Positions 31,011-42,030 of a DNA stretch of 64,000 nucleotides are shown piece after piece. The number at the start of each line of letters is the position of its first letter. The stretch's first letter is position 1. Below the pieces are notes generated by a model that saw only the letters and a program-made list of their open reading frames with translations, did not search any database and was not told the origin of the DNA. A program made the position numbers and the translations under genes. The DNA comes from Cycas panzhihuaensis (Eukaryota; Cycadophyta): assembly GCA_023213395.1 (NCBI GenBank), contig CM041465.1, positions 73,415,741-73,479,740 of the forward strand. Reading direction: 5' to 3'.

Positions 31011-33166
31011 AATTATAGGAAAATTTTAGTTATTCATTGGGGCCTTCTCCACTTGCACTTTCAATAGTGGCAATGGTGAAATCCTTGTATAGGTTCTTCC
31101 TTTTTGCACTTCTAACCTCGTGCATTAGAACAATAATTATTAGGGACATGTCATGATGGGTGCAGCCTTGACTACAATAGACATTAGTAGCAAATGGGCA
31201 GAATGCTAGTAACCACAAATGCCAAGAACTTCAACACTCCAAAATTTAATCTACTGATCTAATCTGACAAAGTTTGGCACCTAAAAGTTCCCACACAAGG
31301 GTGGCATGGGCGTGAAGCAAATTCATAATTTAAAATGAAAAAATAATTTTTCTATTTGGAGCTGCTTCTTTTTGTTTTTTTAAATTAAGGTTTCACTCTT
31401 ACTCTAAAATCGATGCACTTCGTGTTAATTATCTGTTGAGTGCGTTATTTTTCTGCTGGGCAGATTTTGGTCACACTGGTTGTGGTATCATGCTAAAGCT
31501 CAATCAGAGTTTGATGGAGACAAAATGTGGATAGACCCCAATGATAGTTGATAGCCACGAGACCTAGCTTATTGGGTGACTTCGACAGTGCATAGAGCAC
31601 TTCACCAACTGTATTGGAGATGAAAATGGGAACAAACGTCAGCGACAGCCAATAGCATGAATCAATCTATTGGGTGGCTTCTACAGTGTGCACAAAAGTG
31701 CTAATTCAACCATAAAAGGCTTGTTATGAATGCTGGTTTCACAGGCAGCCTCAAGGATATGCACACTTGCAAGGGAGGTAGAAACTACTACTACTTTGAA
31801 CCTGCTACAACTGCAATTGAGAAGATGATGACATGGGAAAATTATTATGTTGGCCAAGCACTTACCTCTCAAATGTTTTCCCCCAAAATTTGGTCACTAA
31901 TGCTGGCGTGAATGGCATGTGATGGGCTTGGGTGGCTTGTGTTGAATACCACTTGTACTACCATCTATTCAGACAAATTGAAGGCTGTGTCTCTAAGCAC
32001 ACAGACTGCAAATCATGTCTCTGAGATCACTTCTCACAGGAAAAAATTTCCTCAAGGATGGCTTCAAACTTAACAGGTTTCTCCAATTTCGTTCACACTT
32101 GTATTTTTCCTTCCTAACTTATTTGGCCAACTTTAATGTTTTTGTCATGAATAATGGTCACAACACAGCCCCATTCTCTGTAGACACCACATGGCAGCAT
32201 AATATTTTGCCAGTCTTAATCTTCCTTTGACTGTGCTTCATAAGCCTTGGCCATACACGAGACTAGAGGGGCTTGTGAAGAAAGCAAGATGACTGCTGCT
32301 TAAGCCCTTCTGCTAGCTTGGCATCTATATTCAGATATTACCAAAATAGCTCCATATTCACCAGGACAAGGTGAGAATTCTCTAGAGATGGAGCTTTATG
32401 GATACAAATACTCAATGGATTTGGATTTTTGCATGTCCTAAGGATCCCTAGCTGCCCTTAGTATGCTCCAATGAAGACCTGAAAAACAATCTGCTCAAAA
32501 ACTGGAGAAAGGGAGAACGCCATCAGAGATTACTGGAAGGGCAAAACTAGGATAAATGGTCATAGAAAGCCACACATCCTCACACCATGCAATCCTCCAT
32601 TGTGTCTCAGTGGCTCATCCCAAGGTCAGTCCTTGCCCAACGCCTGGCCATCCTTGGCCATGATAGGAGGATTCATCAAAGAATTCTACCAGGGAGGGGC
32701 TGCAGTGAAGGGATTGCATGAAGAAATCCAAGGTTGCTCTTCCTCATCTCTTAGTGATTATGAAAACAGGTTATTCAAGAGGAACAAAATAAAAAAGCTA
32801 CAAATATTACCAACCAATTATACAACTTGGAATTAAGTGTCTCACTCAGTCTTCATACATTTTACATATTGTATGAAGATTGCAACTGAAATTGGAAGCC
32901 CTATATGGTGTCTAATCTAATTACAATTATTGCATGGCAAAGTTAATAATATGCCGCTAAAGGAAATTAAAAAAATCTAAGCCTTTATCAGCTAAGAAAT
33001 TGCAACTAATGGAGACAGATTAAGCTATTCAAGACTGATAAAATCCAATAGCCAAAAACATCAGCAATTAACATGGAATTAATTGTCTCCCAGCACAGAT
33101 ATTACTGTAGAGGTGAAAAAATCGGAATTGCTTTATGAAACAAAATGGAAAATATGTCAAACATAC
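31011..33166. other. Unassigned region, no retrotransposon hallmark
   Basis: Two kilobases without LTR, purine tract or pol motifs. The phrase ATTGGGTGACTTCGACAGTG near 31574 recurs as ATTGGGTGGCTTCTACAGTG near 31669. Short open frames of 60-78 codons (for example 31726-31911 and 32600-32836, plus strand) have no recognised domain. It may be old intronic or intergenic DNA. Confidence 0.5.
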
Positions 33167-33530
33167 CTAATTATATCGTGAACTCACCCACTTGCTGCAT
33201 GATCCCATCACAGAGGCAGGGGTGGGGGTCGGGGGGATTAATTGTTTGAGGAACACAGAAACAACTAATACTGGGGCCAGCAAGGCACCAAAAATCATAA
33301 CTCCAGTCATTGTCTCTTGCACAATATTTTTGACTCCTACTTCAACAATATCTTCCAAACTTGGTGCAGTATCTTTGAGCTCTTTCGTAATTCTATATAA
33401 ACTTGGTTCGGTACTTCAGTGTCCTGCGTGAAAACTTTTCTCCAAACTTGATGCAACTGATATATTTTCCAGACATCATTCCAAATTGTGGCCGATTCTA
33501 ACCGTGATAGTCTCACATACAAACACAGCC
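33167..33530 (-). CDS. Hypothetical coding fragment with C-terminal membrane segment
   Basis: I do not recognise this. One minus-strand frame reads SLYRITKELKDTAPSLEDIV then EVGVKNIVQETMTG, a strongly hydrophobic MIFGALLAPVLVVSVFL and a Pro-rich end (LIPPTPTPASV), stopping at 33167. Upstream in the same frame is LENISVASSLEKSF, broken by a stop near 33418. The words ASSLE, EPSLY and APSLE recur at about 20-codon spacing, matched by a repeated CCAAGTTTGG-like DNA motif. There is no start codon, so this would be a last exon or a relic. It could equally be chance. RNA evidence is absent. Confidence 0.25.
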
Positions 33531-33662
33531 CCATGTTGACGATGTGAGTGACCAGGGTTCATAGAAATATTACTTCCATCATTTTTATAAAGAGGACAAA
33601 ACACATAACTGCCTTACAGTCAATCCTATTTGTATATATCTCGTATTGAACGCCGAAAATGG

Positions 33663-33908
33663 CTATTTCGAGAGGAAATTACCAGATTGGGGCGAGATTG
33701 CATTTTTGCACCAATAAACACCCTCAGCGAACTTCACCAAGGAGTCCCAACTCAAGGCCATGAGTCGGAGTAAATAGAAAAATTTATATTTAATTTCACT
33801 TAAAACTGCCATGTGGATTCCGATGATTACTCCCACGCATATAAATGCCGCAGCTATTGCCGAAGAAATGATGAGATTTGCAGAAATTCTTAAACTCAAA
33901 TTGTGAAA
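33663..33908 (-). CDS. Hypothetical membrane-anchored peptide or exon
   Basis: I do not recognise this. The minus-strand frame reads HNLSLRISANLIISSAIAAA then FICVGVIIGIHMAVLSEIKY, giving a convincing 19-20-residue transmembrane helix, then KFFYLLRLMALSWDSLVKFA. No ATG opens the frame before the hydrophobic part; the first Met is after it, near 33817. A GAG-GTGTTT sequence near 33722 could be a splice donor. It may be an exon of the same gene as 33167-33530, but this is speculative. Confidence 0.22.
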   Translation of the reverse strand, partial: FHNLSLRISANLIISSAIAAAFICVGVIIGIHMAVLSEIKYKFFYLLRLMALSWDSLVKFAEGVYWCKNAISPQSGNFLSK

Positions 33909-33990
33909 ATTAAAGAATTTATTGAATTAATATAAATACTGTCAATGCTGTTCCGGAATTGGAACTGCCACGAGTGCCTATCGGCAATCA

Positions 33991-34008
33991 CAGACTGTTA
34001 ACAGTCTG
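33991..34008. repeat. Perfect 18-bp palindrome
   Basis: CAGACTGTTAACAGTCTG is its own reverse complement and lies six bases before a 72-bp tandem duplication. Confidence 0.9.
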
Positions 34009-34013
34009 CACTA

Positions 34014-34157
34014 GTTGATTATGATTATAATGAATGCGAACTGAGCATTACTGCAAGGTCCCATGCCTACCACTACGCTGAGATTGTTGATTATGATTAT
34101 AATGAATGCGAACTGAGCATTACTGCAAGGGCCCATGCCTACCACTACGCTGAGATT
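34014..34157. repeat. Two tandem copies of a 72-bp unit
   Basis: 34014-34085 and 34086-34157 are identical except for one base (AAGGTCCC against AAGGGCCC). The unit starts GTTGATTATGATTATAATG and ends CTACGCTGAGATT. Confidence 0.95.
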
Positions 34158-34620
34158 TTCGAGGGATTTAGGGTCTCATGCACAGTACAAGAGCCTGCTC
34201 ATAGAAAAAAATAGAATCTTTTCCATAAATGGTGGGGCGGGCTGCTTATCAACCTTTTTTTGAGCGACAGGAAAAATGGGGGGGTTGGAATAAGCACCTA
34301 CCGTTAAGACAAAATTCAATCCACGTGTTTACTTCTGATTGGCTGCTTCATTTACTGTCAAATTTTTTTAACAACAGTTGATAAAATTCAACTTCAGCGG
34401 TCAGGGATATGTAGTTAGCTTTAACAGTTGAAAAAGAACTGCTGCTACATCGGACCGCATCACACCCTTTGGACTCCTGAAATTTCTCACTGGCTCCTGA
34501 AAAGTTTCAGCGGAGCCTCCCCTCCCATGGGACCATCATGTTAGCATGTCCTTGGCTGGGGTCCGCCAATACCGTTGAGCGGGGTTTCATGGAACAATTA
34601 CACATAAAATTAAATAATAT
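34158..34620. promoter_or_regulatory. GC-richer non-TE segment, possible promoter
   Basis: About 460 bp of mixed composition with a G-box-like CCACGTGT (34321-34328) and GATTGGC (a CCAAT box on the minus strand, near 34338-34344), upstream of the weak minus-strand coding signals. No TATA box or transcription start can be fixed. The assignment is speculative. Confidence 0.2.
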
Positions 34621-35936
34621 GCTCTTACAATTTAATGTCTTCGCTTTAGTTAGTGTAAATAGAGACTTTAATTAAATGACATTATTGTTTTAGAGAAACA
34701 CAATGTTATGGAGCCTTTGTTGAATTTTTAAAATATTTCTGTGTCTTTTGAGAGATTATACAAGAGTTTATTATGAATATTAGATGGTTGTTTTTAATAC
34801 ACCAAATCAGAGAGCTAATGATGCATCCCATGGTCGCAAGGCATGGTAGGTGTTGGTTTAGGCACAATAAAGGTGAGTACGCATCATTTATAATCTACAC
34901 CAATTAAATATTATGCTATTTGCACTTCATTTGTTTTATAAAGGCTACTCGTATAGTTTTTTATAATATGGTTAATTCTATATTTATTATATCACTTTTA
35001 TTTGAAATAATAGAATTAATAATAAATTAATATTATACATTATAATTATGAATTCATTATTTTTAAATACAATTATGAATTAATATGTACATGGCATATA
35101 AGCATATGTTATATTGTTTAACATATTTGTCATATTGTTAGTACGACAAATATGTGGATTTCAAATTAAATATAGAATTGTATATTTGATTTATTATCAA
35201 TGAATGAATACATATATGCTATATTAACAAGCATATGGCATATTGCTTATTCAATACATTTGTTGTCTTGTAGGTTCTCTACCTACATTTAGATCAATTT
35301 AAAATTACATTGTGCAAGAATTATGAGTTTCATATTTCTAAGGGTAGATTTAGATAAAAAATGCTTTAGATTTCATAGAGTATTATTCTTGAATAGAGTA
35401 TATGTTAAGAAAGGGTTGCAAGTGGGAATTCAAATATTATCATTGTTTATTGTTTATATACTTAGTGTGCTTAATATACTTATTTAGGCTTTAGACTTTA
35501 TGAAACAAGGCATTGCACATAATTTGCAGTATTAGCATTTTAATGGTATGAAGTATTTCAAATATCTGATGTTGAAATGTTTTTGAGGTGAGAGAATAAA
35601 TTTCCATTAAGTATTCAAACACATGCTATAGAATTTACACATCAATCATGACATGGCATTACATTATGTTGCAACATTTCGATTTAAGAATGAATTTAAA
35701 AGTAAAACATTTACAACCAAAGTTAATGCATTAGAAATACCAACTATAAGGTTGAACTCATAACCACTTGCGAATGATTGCTTGTTTGATTATAACACTT
35801 CAAATGTTAGTTTTTAGCCTTGAGTTTCACCCATAGGTCTTAAATCATTCTCTTATTACATGCAAGCCAAATGTGCACTAAATACAACTTACGACTATGT
35901 CTAATATTCTATAAGACTTGACTCTCTCTCTCTCTT

Positions 35937-35974
<38 letters not shown>

Positions 35975-36799
35975 GCAACAATAATCTAATGCTTTACACT
36001 GGCAAGGATTTTAATCCATGTGTTAATAATATCAAATTCATCCAACATATTAGAATGAAATGAATTTCCCACATTAAAGCAATTTTCCTATGTCGTTGGC
36101 CTGTTTTACCCCATCTTTTATAGAAATTAGACATGGGCATTATTGGGATTCTTCAAAATGGAATTTAGTAAGGCACAGATGCTAAAAGCCATTGGTTAGA
36201 AACTTGTTGAATTCTTCAATCTATTACAATTTTGAAATGTCAAATTATGGTTTTTTCTAACCATAATATATGATTAGCATCTTCTATTCACATTGCAACA
36301 AGTTGTAGATGTAATGGCCACAATCTCACTCAAAACTCTTAGAAACCACCTCAACTAGTTACCCACACATAAAAATAAAGAATAATGGAAGCTATCAAAG
36401 AAATTTGTCATTTAAAGTGATGACAATTCAGCATGTATGTGTATTGTACTAATTAATCTATAAATATATGCTTGATTGATTCACTTTCCATAAGTTATAT
36501 GGCATCAATGAAAAATTTTCATGAAAATGTCGAGGCATAGAGAAGCTTTTTCTTGTGGCAAACAATTCTAAACAATATTGATAGTGTTTAACAATTGGCA
36601 ACTAAAAAACTAAGACCATTTCCAATGTCAAGTGGAAATTCTTCTATTTAAAATGGGCTTAACTATTTTTCCTTTCAACACTAGAAATATATCCAACATG
36701 TATTTTAGTATGTGATGCAAGCAAAATAATTTAAATCATGCTTCCTAAAATAAAAACAACATGATTAAATATCAAGAAGTAGATTGTCATGCTATTCAA
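34621..36799. other. AT-rich intergenic sequence
   Basis: I see no coding frame, LTR or purine tract here. Microsatellites occur at 35921-35970. Confidence 0.6.
35921..35970. repeat. (CT)n and (TA)n microsatellites
   Basis: A CT run at 35921-35936 is followed within three bases by about 16 TA units. Confidence 0.95.
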
Positions 36800-37134
36800 A
36801 TTAAAAAACATGAATGAATGCATACATGTTTTATATGTTGTAGAATCATTACTATACATAACAATCAAACAATATAAACAGAGAACAATTGCACAGTACA
36901 CAAGATACACGTGAGAAAACTTTTCAATAAAAAACCCACCACAAAAGATCTATTGATCACATTGATTCTAAGTTGGATGAATAGACAATGGACTCTGGGA
37001 TATTTATAATCCCCTAAGTGGTGTCCAACCTTAAAGGTTGTGACTCTTTGAATAATTCGCACCTTTTAGTTAATCACTAATTAAACCACACATTAATATT
37101 AACAAGTGGCTTAACATGAACTGTTACGTTAACA
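36800..37134 (-). repeat. 3' LTR of element F
   Basis: On the minus strand it starts TGTTAACGTAACAGTTC and aligns with the LTR of C (8854-9208), including GTGGTTTAATTA and TTTTGTGGTG blocks. The outer end near 36800 is estimated from that alignment. Confidence 0.75.
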
Positions 37135-37147
37135 TCCCCCTTTAATG
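37135..37147 (-). other. Polypurine tract of element F
   Basis: Minus-strand CATTAAAGGGGGA, one base different from the tract of C and in the same position. Confidence 0.85.
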
Positions 37148-37229
37148 TGAATGTGAAGAATCATTCTACAATAGTTTGGTTATCATGAAGGCTAGATTAT
37201 CATTTTCCTTTATCCTTATTGATACATCC

Positions 37230-37930
37230 CCCCTCAAGAATAACTTCAACAAGTCTTAATCCAATACGAATGTTTGTAAATTAATCTTTAGTAAGTGCTT
37301 TGGCGAAGACGTCTACAAGCTGATATTCACTTGGATAATAGTCAACTTACAAATTCCCTAATTTGATCTGTCCATGGATGTAGTGGTGTTGTATCTTGAT
37401 GTGCTTTGTACGGGTATGAAACTCTAGATTCTTTGACAAGTGAATAATACTATGATTATCAACAAAAATAATTAGGGTGCCATGTGAAACTCCAAGAACA
37501 TTCAAGAGACCTTGCAACCATACAGCTTCTTTCGCACCAATACTGAGTCCTTGATATTCTGCTTTTGTAGAAGATAACACTATTGTTTGTTGTTTCTCTG
37601 ATTGCCACGAAATAAATCGATTGGCGACATCAAAGATATATCCAGTAGTGGACTTCCGATCGTCAGAGTCTTCTCTCCAATCAGCATCAGTGTAGCCATA
37701 TAATTTCGTCCCTTCACCACGAAGGTATTGAAGACCAAAATTAAGAGCCCCTTTCAAATACTTCGGAATCCGCTTTGTTGCAACCCAATAAGGTTTTTGA
37801 GGTTTCTGTAAGTATCAAGAAACCAATCCGATAGCATAGGTGATATTTGGTCTAGTATGACTCAAATAGATTAGACTCCCTACCAATTGACGATATAAGG
37901 TTCCATCTACAAAGGGCTTCTTCATGTCTT
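37230..37930 (-). pseudogene. RNase H of element F
   Basis: The open minus-strand frame 37757-37347 reads KGALNFGLQYLRGEGTKLYG then YTDADWREDSDDRKSTTGYI, SWQSEKQQTIVLSSTKAEYQ, FVDNHSIIHLSKNLEFHTRT and KHIKIQHHYIHGQIKLGNL. It keeps the catalytic Asp of DADW and the DN of VDN. It aligns residue by residue with C (8250-8640). A stop at 37347 and the frame change before it break the domain. The RT tail with SHTRPNITYAIG-like residues lies at about 37800-37930. Confidence 0.87.
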
Positions 37931-38633
37931 TCTATAACTTTATGCCTTTAACACATGGTGTTGCAACTAGTTTGCAGTTTTGCATTATGAATTTCTCCAG
38001 TAGGTTCTTTGCATACTGAATCAACAACATCGTGATCTCATCTTCTATTTGCTTGAACTCAATTCCCAAGCAGTAGTGTAGAGATTCGACATTTGTCATG
38101 GCAAAGGTCGATTTCAACTTGGATTTAACTTAAACAATAGTCTTATTGCAATTACCTCTAATGATTAAATCATCCACATACAACACAATAACGACTATAG
38201 AAGTCCTACTCATTTTGACATACAAATTTGGCTCAAGATCTGTAGCAACAAAACCTTCGTCTTTTAGTTTGGCATCAATCTTAACATACTAAGCACGTGG
38301 TGCTTGTTTTAGGCCATAGAGTGACTTTTTCAACTGGCACACAAGATGCACCTAACCTTTCTTAATGAATCTCAGAGGATGTGACATATAGATCTCCTCC
38401 TTTAGATCTCCATTAAGAAATGCAAACTTTACATCCATTTGGTGTAACTCCCAACTATTTGTAGCTCTTAAAGAAATGATCAACTAGACCATGGTTATCT
38501 TGGAGACCGGTGCAAATGTATCCTCATAATCAATTCCTTCTTTCTGTTTAAACCCTTGTGCAACAAGCTTGGCCTTGTACTTGTCCACCTCTCCATTGGA
38601 GCAAAACTTTGTCTTATAGACCCACTTGCATCT
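37931..38633 (-). pseudogene. Reverse transcriptase of element F, part 1 (interrupted by D)
   Basis: Minus-strand RVT_2 blocks: [19 protein letters not shown] at about 38630-38570, DVKFAFLNGDLKEEIY (about 38440-38390), SLYGLKQAP-like residues (about 38330-38300), and an intact catalytic LYVDDLIIRG near 38190-38160, then SLHYCLGIEFKQIEDEI. Several stops interrupt. Element D is inserted at the CATCT site (38629-38633), and the reading continues at 45722 on its other side. Confidence 0.86.
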
Positions 38634-38714
38634 TGTTAAACCTTATGTTTAAATGTTAAGTTAATATACTTTTATTTTTCATGTAATATATGCACTTTTT
38701 ACTTTAGGGGTGAC

Positions 38715-38732
38715 TTATCACTTAAGTGATAA
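38715..38732 (+). repeat. Perfect 18-bp palindrome in the LTR of D
   Basis: TTATCACTTAAGTGATAA is self-complementary. It recurs in both D LTRs and both E LTRs, and a partial form remains in H. Confidence 0.93.
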
Positions 38733-38753
38733 AGTGCACACCCACATTCTTTC

Positions 38754-38775
38754 TAGTGACACAACGTTGTCACTA
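38754..38775 (+). repeat. Hairpin TAGTGACA / TGTCACTA in the LTR of D
   Basis: Eight-base perfect arms around a six-base CAACGT centre. A variant of the same hairpin occurs in the E LTRs. Confidence 0.85.
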
Positions 38776-38808
38776 AAGGGTCAAATGGACCCTCATGCAC
38801 TTTTTGAG

Positions 38809-38948
38809 GATCCAAGTCATGTATCTTGGATGTTTGACACTTGTCAAACATCCAAGGCCTTAGGTCTCTCATTTTGATGATCCAAGTCATGTATCTTGGA
38901 TGTTTGACACTTGTCAAACATCCAAGGCCTTAGGTCTCTCATTTCACT
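38809..38948 (+). repeat. Tandem 70-bp duplication with a hairpin in each unit
   Basis: Two near-identical units. Each contains arms CTTGGATGTTTGACA and TGTCAAACATCCAAG around CT (38825-38856 and 38895-38926). The E LTRs also have two units with a variant spacer. The H LTR has a single, imperfect copy. Confidence 0.93.
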
Positions 38949-39201
38949 CTATATAATGAGACCTCTCCTCATTGTCTCAAGAGAAGAGTTGGAGATGTAT
39001 TGTTATGCTATCAGTTTGCTAATCAAACTGTTTTCTTCTTGGGAGGTTGGACCAATTCCAACTCCACATATTGGGTATCATTTTCTCTTGCTCCTATTTC
39101 TCTTTATGCTCTTTATGCTTTCATGTTTTCATGCATTTGCAGTATTATGCTTGTACTTATGATCTTGGGACTAATGTGGCCTAATGCCCATTTTCCACAT
39201 T

Positions 39202-39213
39202 TGGTATCAGAGC
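39202..39213 (+). other. Primer-binding site of element D
   Basis: TGGTATCAGAGC, two bases after the 5' LTR; canonical tRNA-Met type. Confidence 0.95.
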
Positions 39214-41014
39214 TCTAAGGTCTCTGAACTTAGCTTGTTTAAGCCTTTGTTAGTCTTTTATCTCATCATTTGTTTTGGAAGCTTGACTCAAAGCTCTGCC
39301 ACCTCACACTGTCCAATCACCAGTGGACAAACATTCATCACTGTTCCAGTTCAAGCTGCCGAAGGAGGAGACTGCCAACTCACTGTTAGCTCACTGCTAG
39401 CTCCTTTGCCTAGTCGATGAGAGGCGCCAACTCAACAATCAAAGCGCGGTACCGACTCATTCTTTGAGTCTTCACATCACCGTCCAAATTTTATTGCCCT
39501 GTCATTGACAACCAAGCACACCCATTGTCATCTTGCTTTTCAAAGCGATTACATCCGGCATTCATTATGCCGAATCGCGGATCCGATCATCGCCATATCG
39601 GTCAATCATCGCCAACTCGTGATCCGGCATTACCGGCTCATATTGATTTCGGCCAAGATCCATCCTCTTCATTTTCCAGCTCAACAAAAGACTGTCCTCT
39701 TCATTTTCCAGCTCAACAAACTCGCGATCATCTCAAGCTCGGCTGTCGATCGGCTCATTTATTACCAGCTATCCAGCTCAGCTCAAAGCGCGACTCACTT
39801 TGCTTCGCTATCCAAAAGAAGATCGGCACAATTCAAGCCGCCATTCGGCTCTCGAAGCCGCCAACTCGGCATTGAACATCGAAGGCACCACTTCAAGCAC
39901 CACACTTCAAGCACGGATCCAAGATCGGTGGAAAATCAAACCTTTTTTTTAGCATATTTTGATCAATATGCTCATGTGAATTAATTTTTTAGGCTTTAAG
40001 AGTATTTTTTTCAAATTTCTCAAGGGGGGGAAATCTTAAAAGACCTTAAGTCTTATAGCTGGGCTTACTTAAAACTTTTTTTTTACAAACATTGGCAGTC
40101 TTGATTCTCAAAAGTACTTTTGTACTTACTGTTTTAAGCTCTTTTAGCACACTTTTTTGCTATTGAAGCATCATTGAGCTTAATTTATGTATTCAAAAAG
40201 CATATCTACATTGTAAAGGTGAAGGAAATTCCCACCTAACTTCAGTTTTTGGCACCTTGCATGGTGACCTTGGCCTTCTTAATAAAATCACAATTTTCTT
40301 GTTGGATGGTTGAGACATTTTAAGTCTCAACAGTACAAATGGAGTTTTGTGTTGGCTTTGGAGCAGTTCTTGAGTACATTTCTTGTGGCTTCATCACTTC
40401 ATCAGATTTTGAAGGTTAAAAGGAACCCTCTTTTGCTGTCATCAAAGGTTCCTTACATCATTTTCTTTTAAGTACTCAAAGTACTTTATCATTGTACTCA
40501 AGCATACATAGCACCTCACTTGGATCATAAAGCACTTGAAATTTGTTTTGTGCTCATTCTTTGTAAGCCAAAAGGCATAAAAAAATCCAAGTAAGAAGAT
40601 TCACTTAGACTTGTTTAAAAGTGAATTTAAAATCTGGAGAGGCTCGAAAAGGTTCAAACCTTGCCTCTAAATTAACCTTAAGCTTGGTGCATTCCCTAGG
40701 GGACCAACCGGCCTGATCGATGCACGACAATTAAGGTTGCTTGAGGGAAAGGAGGTTCGAAAAGGGTGTTATTGGGTCGTGAATCCTGGAAAGCATGGTA
40801 CGTCCATGCAGATCAACCCTACCTGCCTTGTCCTAGATTTAACTTGGTCCTCCATCTCAATAGCCAGAGTCCTCCACCTCTCTTCACCCCACCGGTTGTT
40901 GGATCTTCTTGCAAGATCAGGACTAGTGGTGTTGTTTGAGGGTGGGTCTTAAGCGACGAAGCTTTTGAAGTTTCCAAGTTATCTGCTAGCTTCAAGTGTT
41001 ACTCAAGTGGAAAG
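39214..41014 (+). other. Leader of element D
   Basis: About 1.8 kb before gag. The segment 39290-39910 is unusually GC-rich and contains many copies of the words GCCAACTC and CGGCTCA. The segment 40640-40950 is the conserved block shared with E and H. A 159-codon open frame (39505-39984) lies in the GC-rich part but has no ATG at its start and no recognised domain. Confidence 0.75.
40640..40950 (+). other. Conserved leader block with small upstream ORF, element D
   Basis: Shared with H (18330-18660) and E (51530-51820). It contains GGTGCATTCCCTAGGGGACC and, in D and H, an open frame beginning LLEG then VRKxCYW about 280 bp before gag. In E a short deletion shifts that frame. The conservation could reflect packaging or translation control, but this is inference. 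Confidence 0.6.
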
Positions 41015-42030
41015 ATGAGCGCCATACATATGCTTAATGCTTGTACCATAAGGCTAATCAGGGCAATCAAATTATCAAGAATGGAAAAGAATCACAAAAA
41101 TCTCTTGATAATGAATGAGTTACGGGATATGTTTGGAAGAATCCTCAATCCTACACTTGTGGTTAATAATAATCAACTGCACCTATGGATGTTGGACTTG
41201 TTCTTTGCATGGGAGGCCAAAGACGAAATTGCTTTGGCTTTCACTCGTATGGTTGTGGACATACATAGACCAAAATATTTCTTACGCACTATCTTCTAAA
41301 GAAGCATGGGACACCTTGTCCTCTTTGTATGAAAGCGAGATGAAGCACGCATTTTGATGCTAAAAGCTAAATTGTACTCCATCAAATTTGTAAAGCCAAT
41401 GTCGGCATTCATGTCCTCTATTAAGGAGGTTTGTAATGAATTAACTACTTTAGGTAGTCCATTTACAAGAGATGAAATCATAGCCTCCATCACAAAAGCA
41501 TTACCAAAGGACTACAACGGCTTTATATCATCAACTACGAGATGGTTCACTAAGGGGGATGACATTCAATCAACTTGAAAGCTTATTGCTTCAAGAAGAA
41601 CAAATTTATGCTAAGGATAATGAAGAACCATCTACAACAGGTGCTTTCACAAAGAAGGGCAAAGACAACTCAAAAATCTAACATCGCATTCACAGCAGTT
41701 TGGAAATATGAACATTGGATCTTCCAAGTCCAATGTCGTATGCCATCATTGTGGCAAACCTGGCCATATTGCACCTGAGTGCGAGAAGAAGCAAGCGGAT
41801 TTTGAAGGCGGCGGCAACCACATGGTCAAAGTCGTTGTACCACGACATCAGTTTCAACAAAGGTTCCAACAGTCAGATCAGCAGCAGAATCCCCCTCGAC
41901 CAAATCGAGGTGCCTATCGAGGAGGTCCAAGAGGAGGGGGGGTCAAAGAAGTGGCTACCAACGCCATTATAATCAGTTTGTCAATGAAGACAAACTACTT
42001 TGTGCATACCAATCATGCAACATTGACAAC
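41015..42030 (+). pseudogene. Gag of element D
   Basis: The ATG at 41015 opens MSAIHMLNACTIRLIRAIKL. The UBN2-type core is spread over several frames: FAWEAKDEIALAFTRMVVDI, SSKEAWDTLSSLYESEM and KLYSIKFVKPMSAFMSSIKE. An intact CCHC knuckle, CHHCGKPGHIAPEC, lies at 41741-41782, followed by an RGAYRGGPRGGG tail. Compared with E, the Gln-rich 24-bp repeats after the knuckle are absent. At least four frameshifts break the reading, although the LTRs say the insertion is recent. Confidence 0.9.

Larger units (their letters stand above)
38634..39199 (+). repeat. 5' LTR of element D
   Basis: From TGTTAAACCTTATG to TTTTCCACA. It holds a 70-bp internal tandem duplication (38809-38948). Each copy contains a 32-bp near-perfect hairpin, and two other palindromes lie upstream. 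CTATATAATGAGACC near 38949 is a plausible TATA region. Confidence 0.96.

Noticed and set aside
38911-39218. Short hydrophobic ORFs near 39.0 kb and 45.5 kb (membrane-like peptides)
   Set aside because: They are identical because they lie in the two LTRs of D. The hydrophobic look comes from T-rich LTR sequence.
39505-39984. 159-codon ORF as a protein-coding gene
   Set aside because: It begins with TTG, has no recognised domain, and lies in a GC-rich repetitive leader where stop codons are rare by composition.
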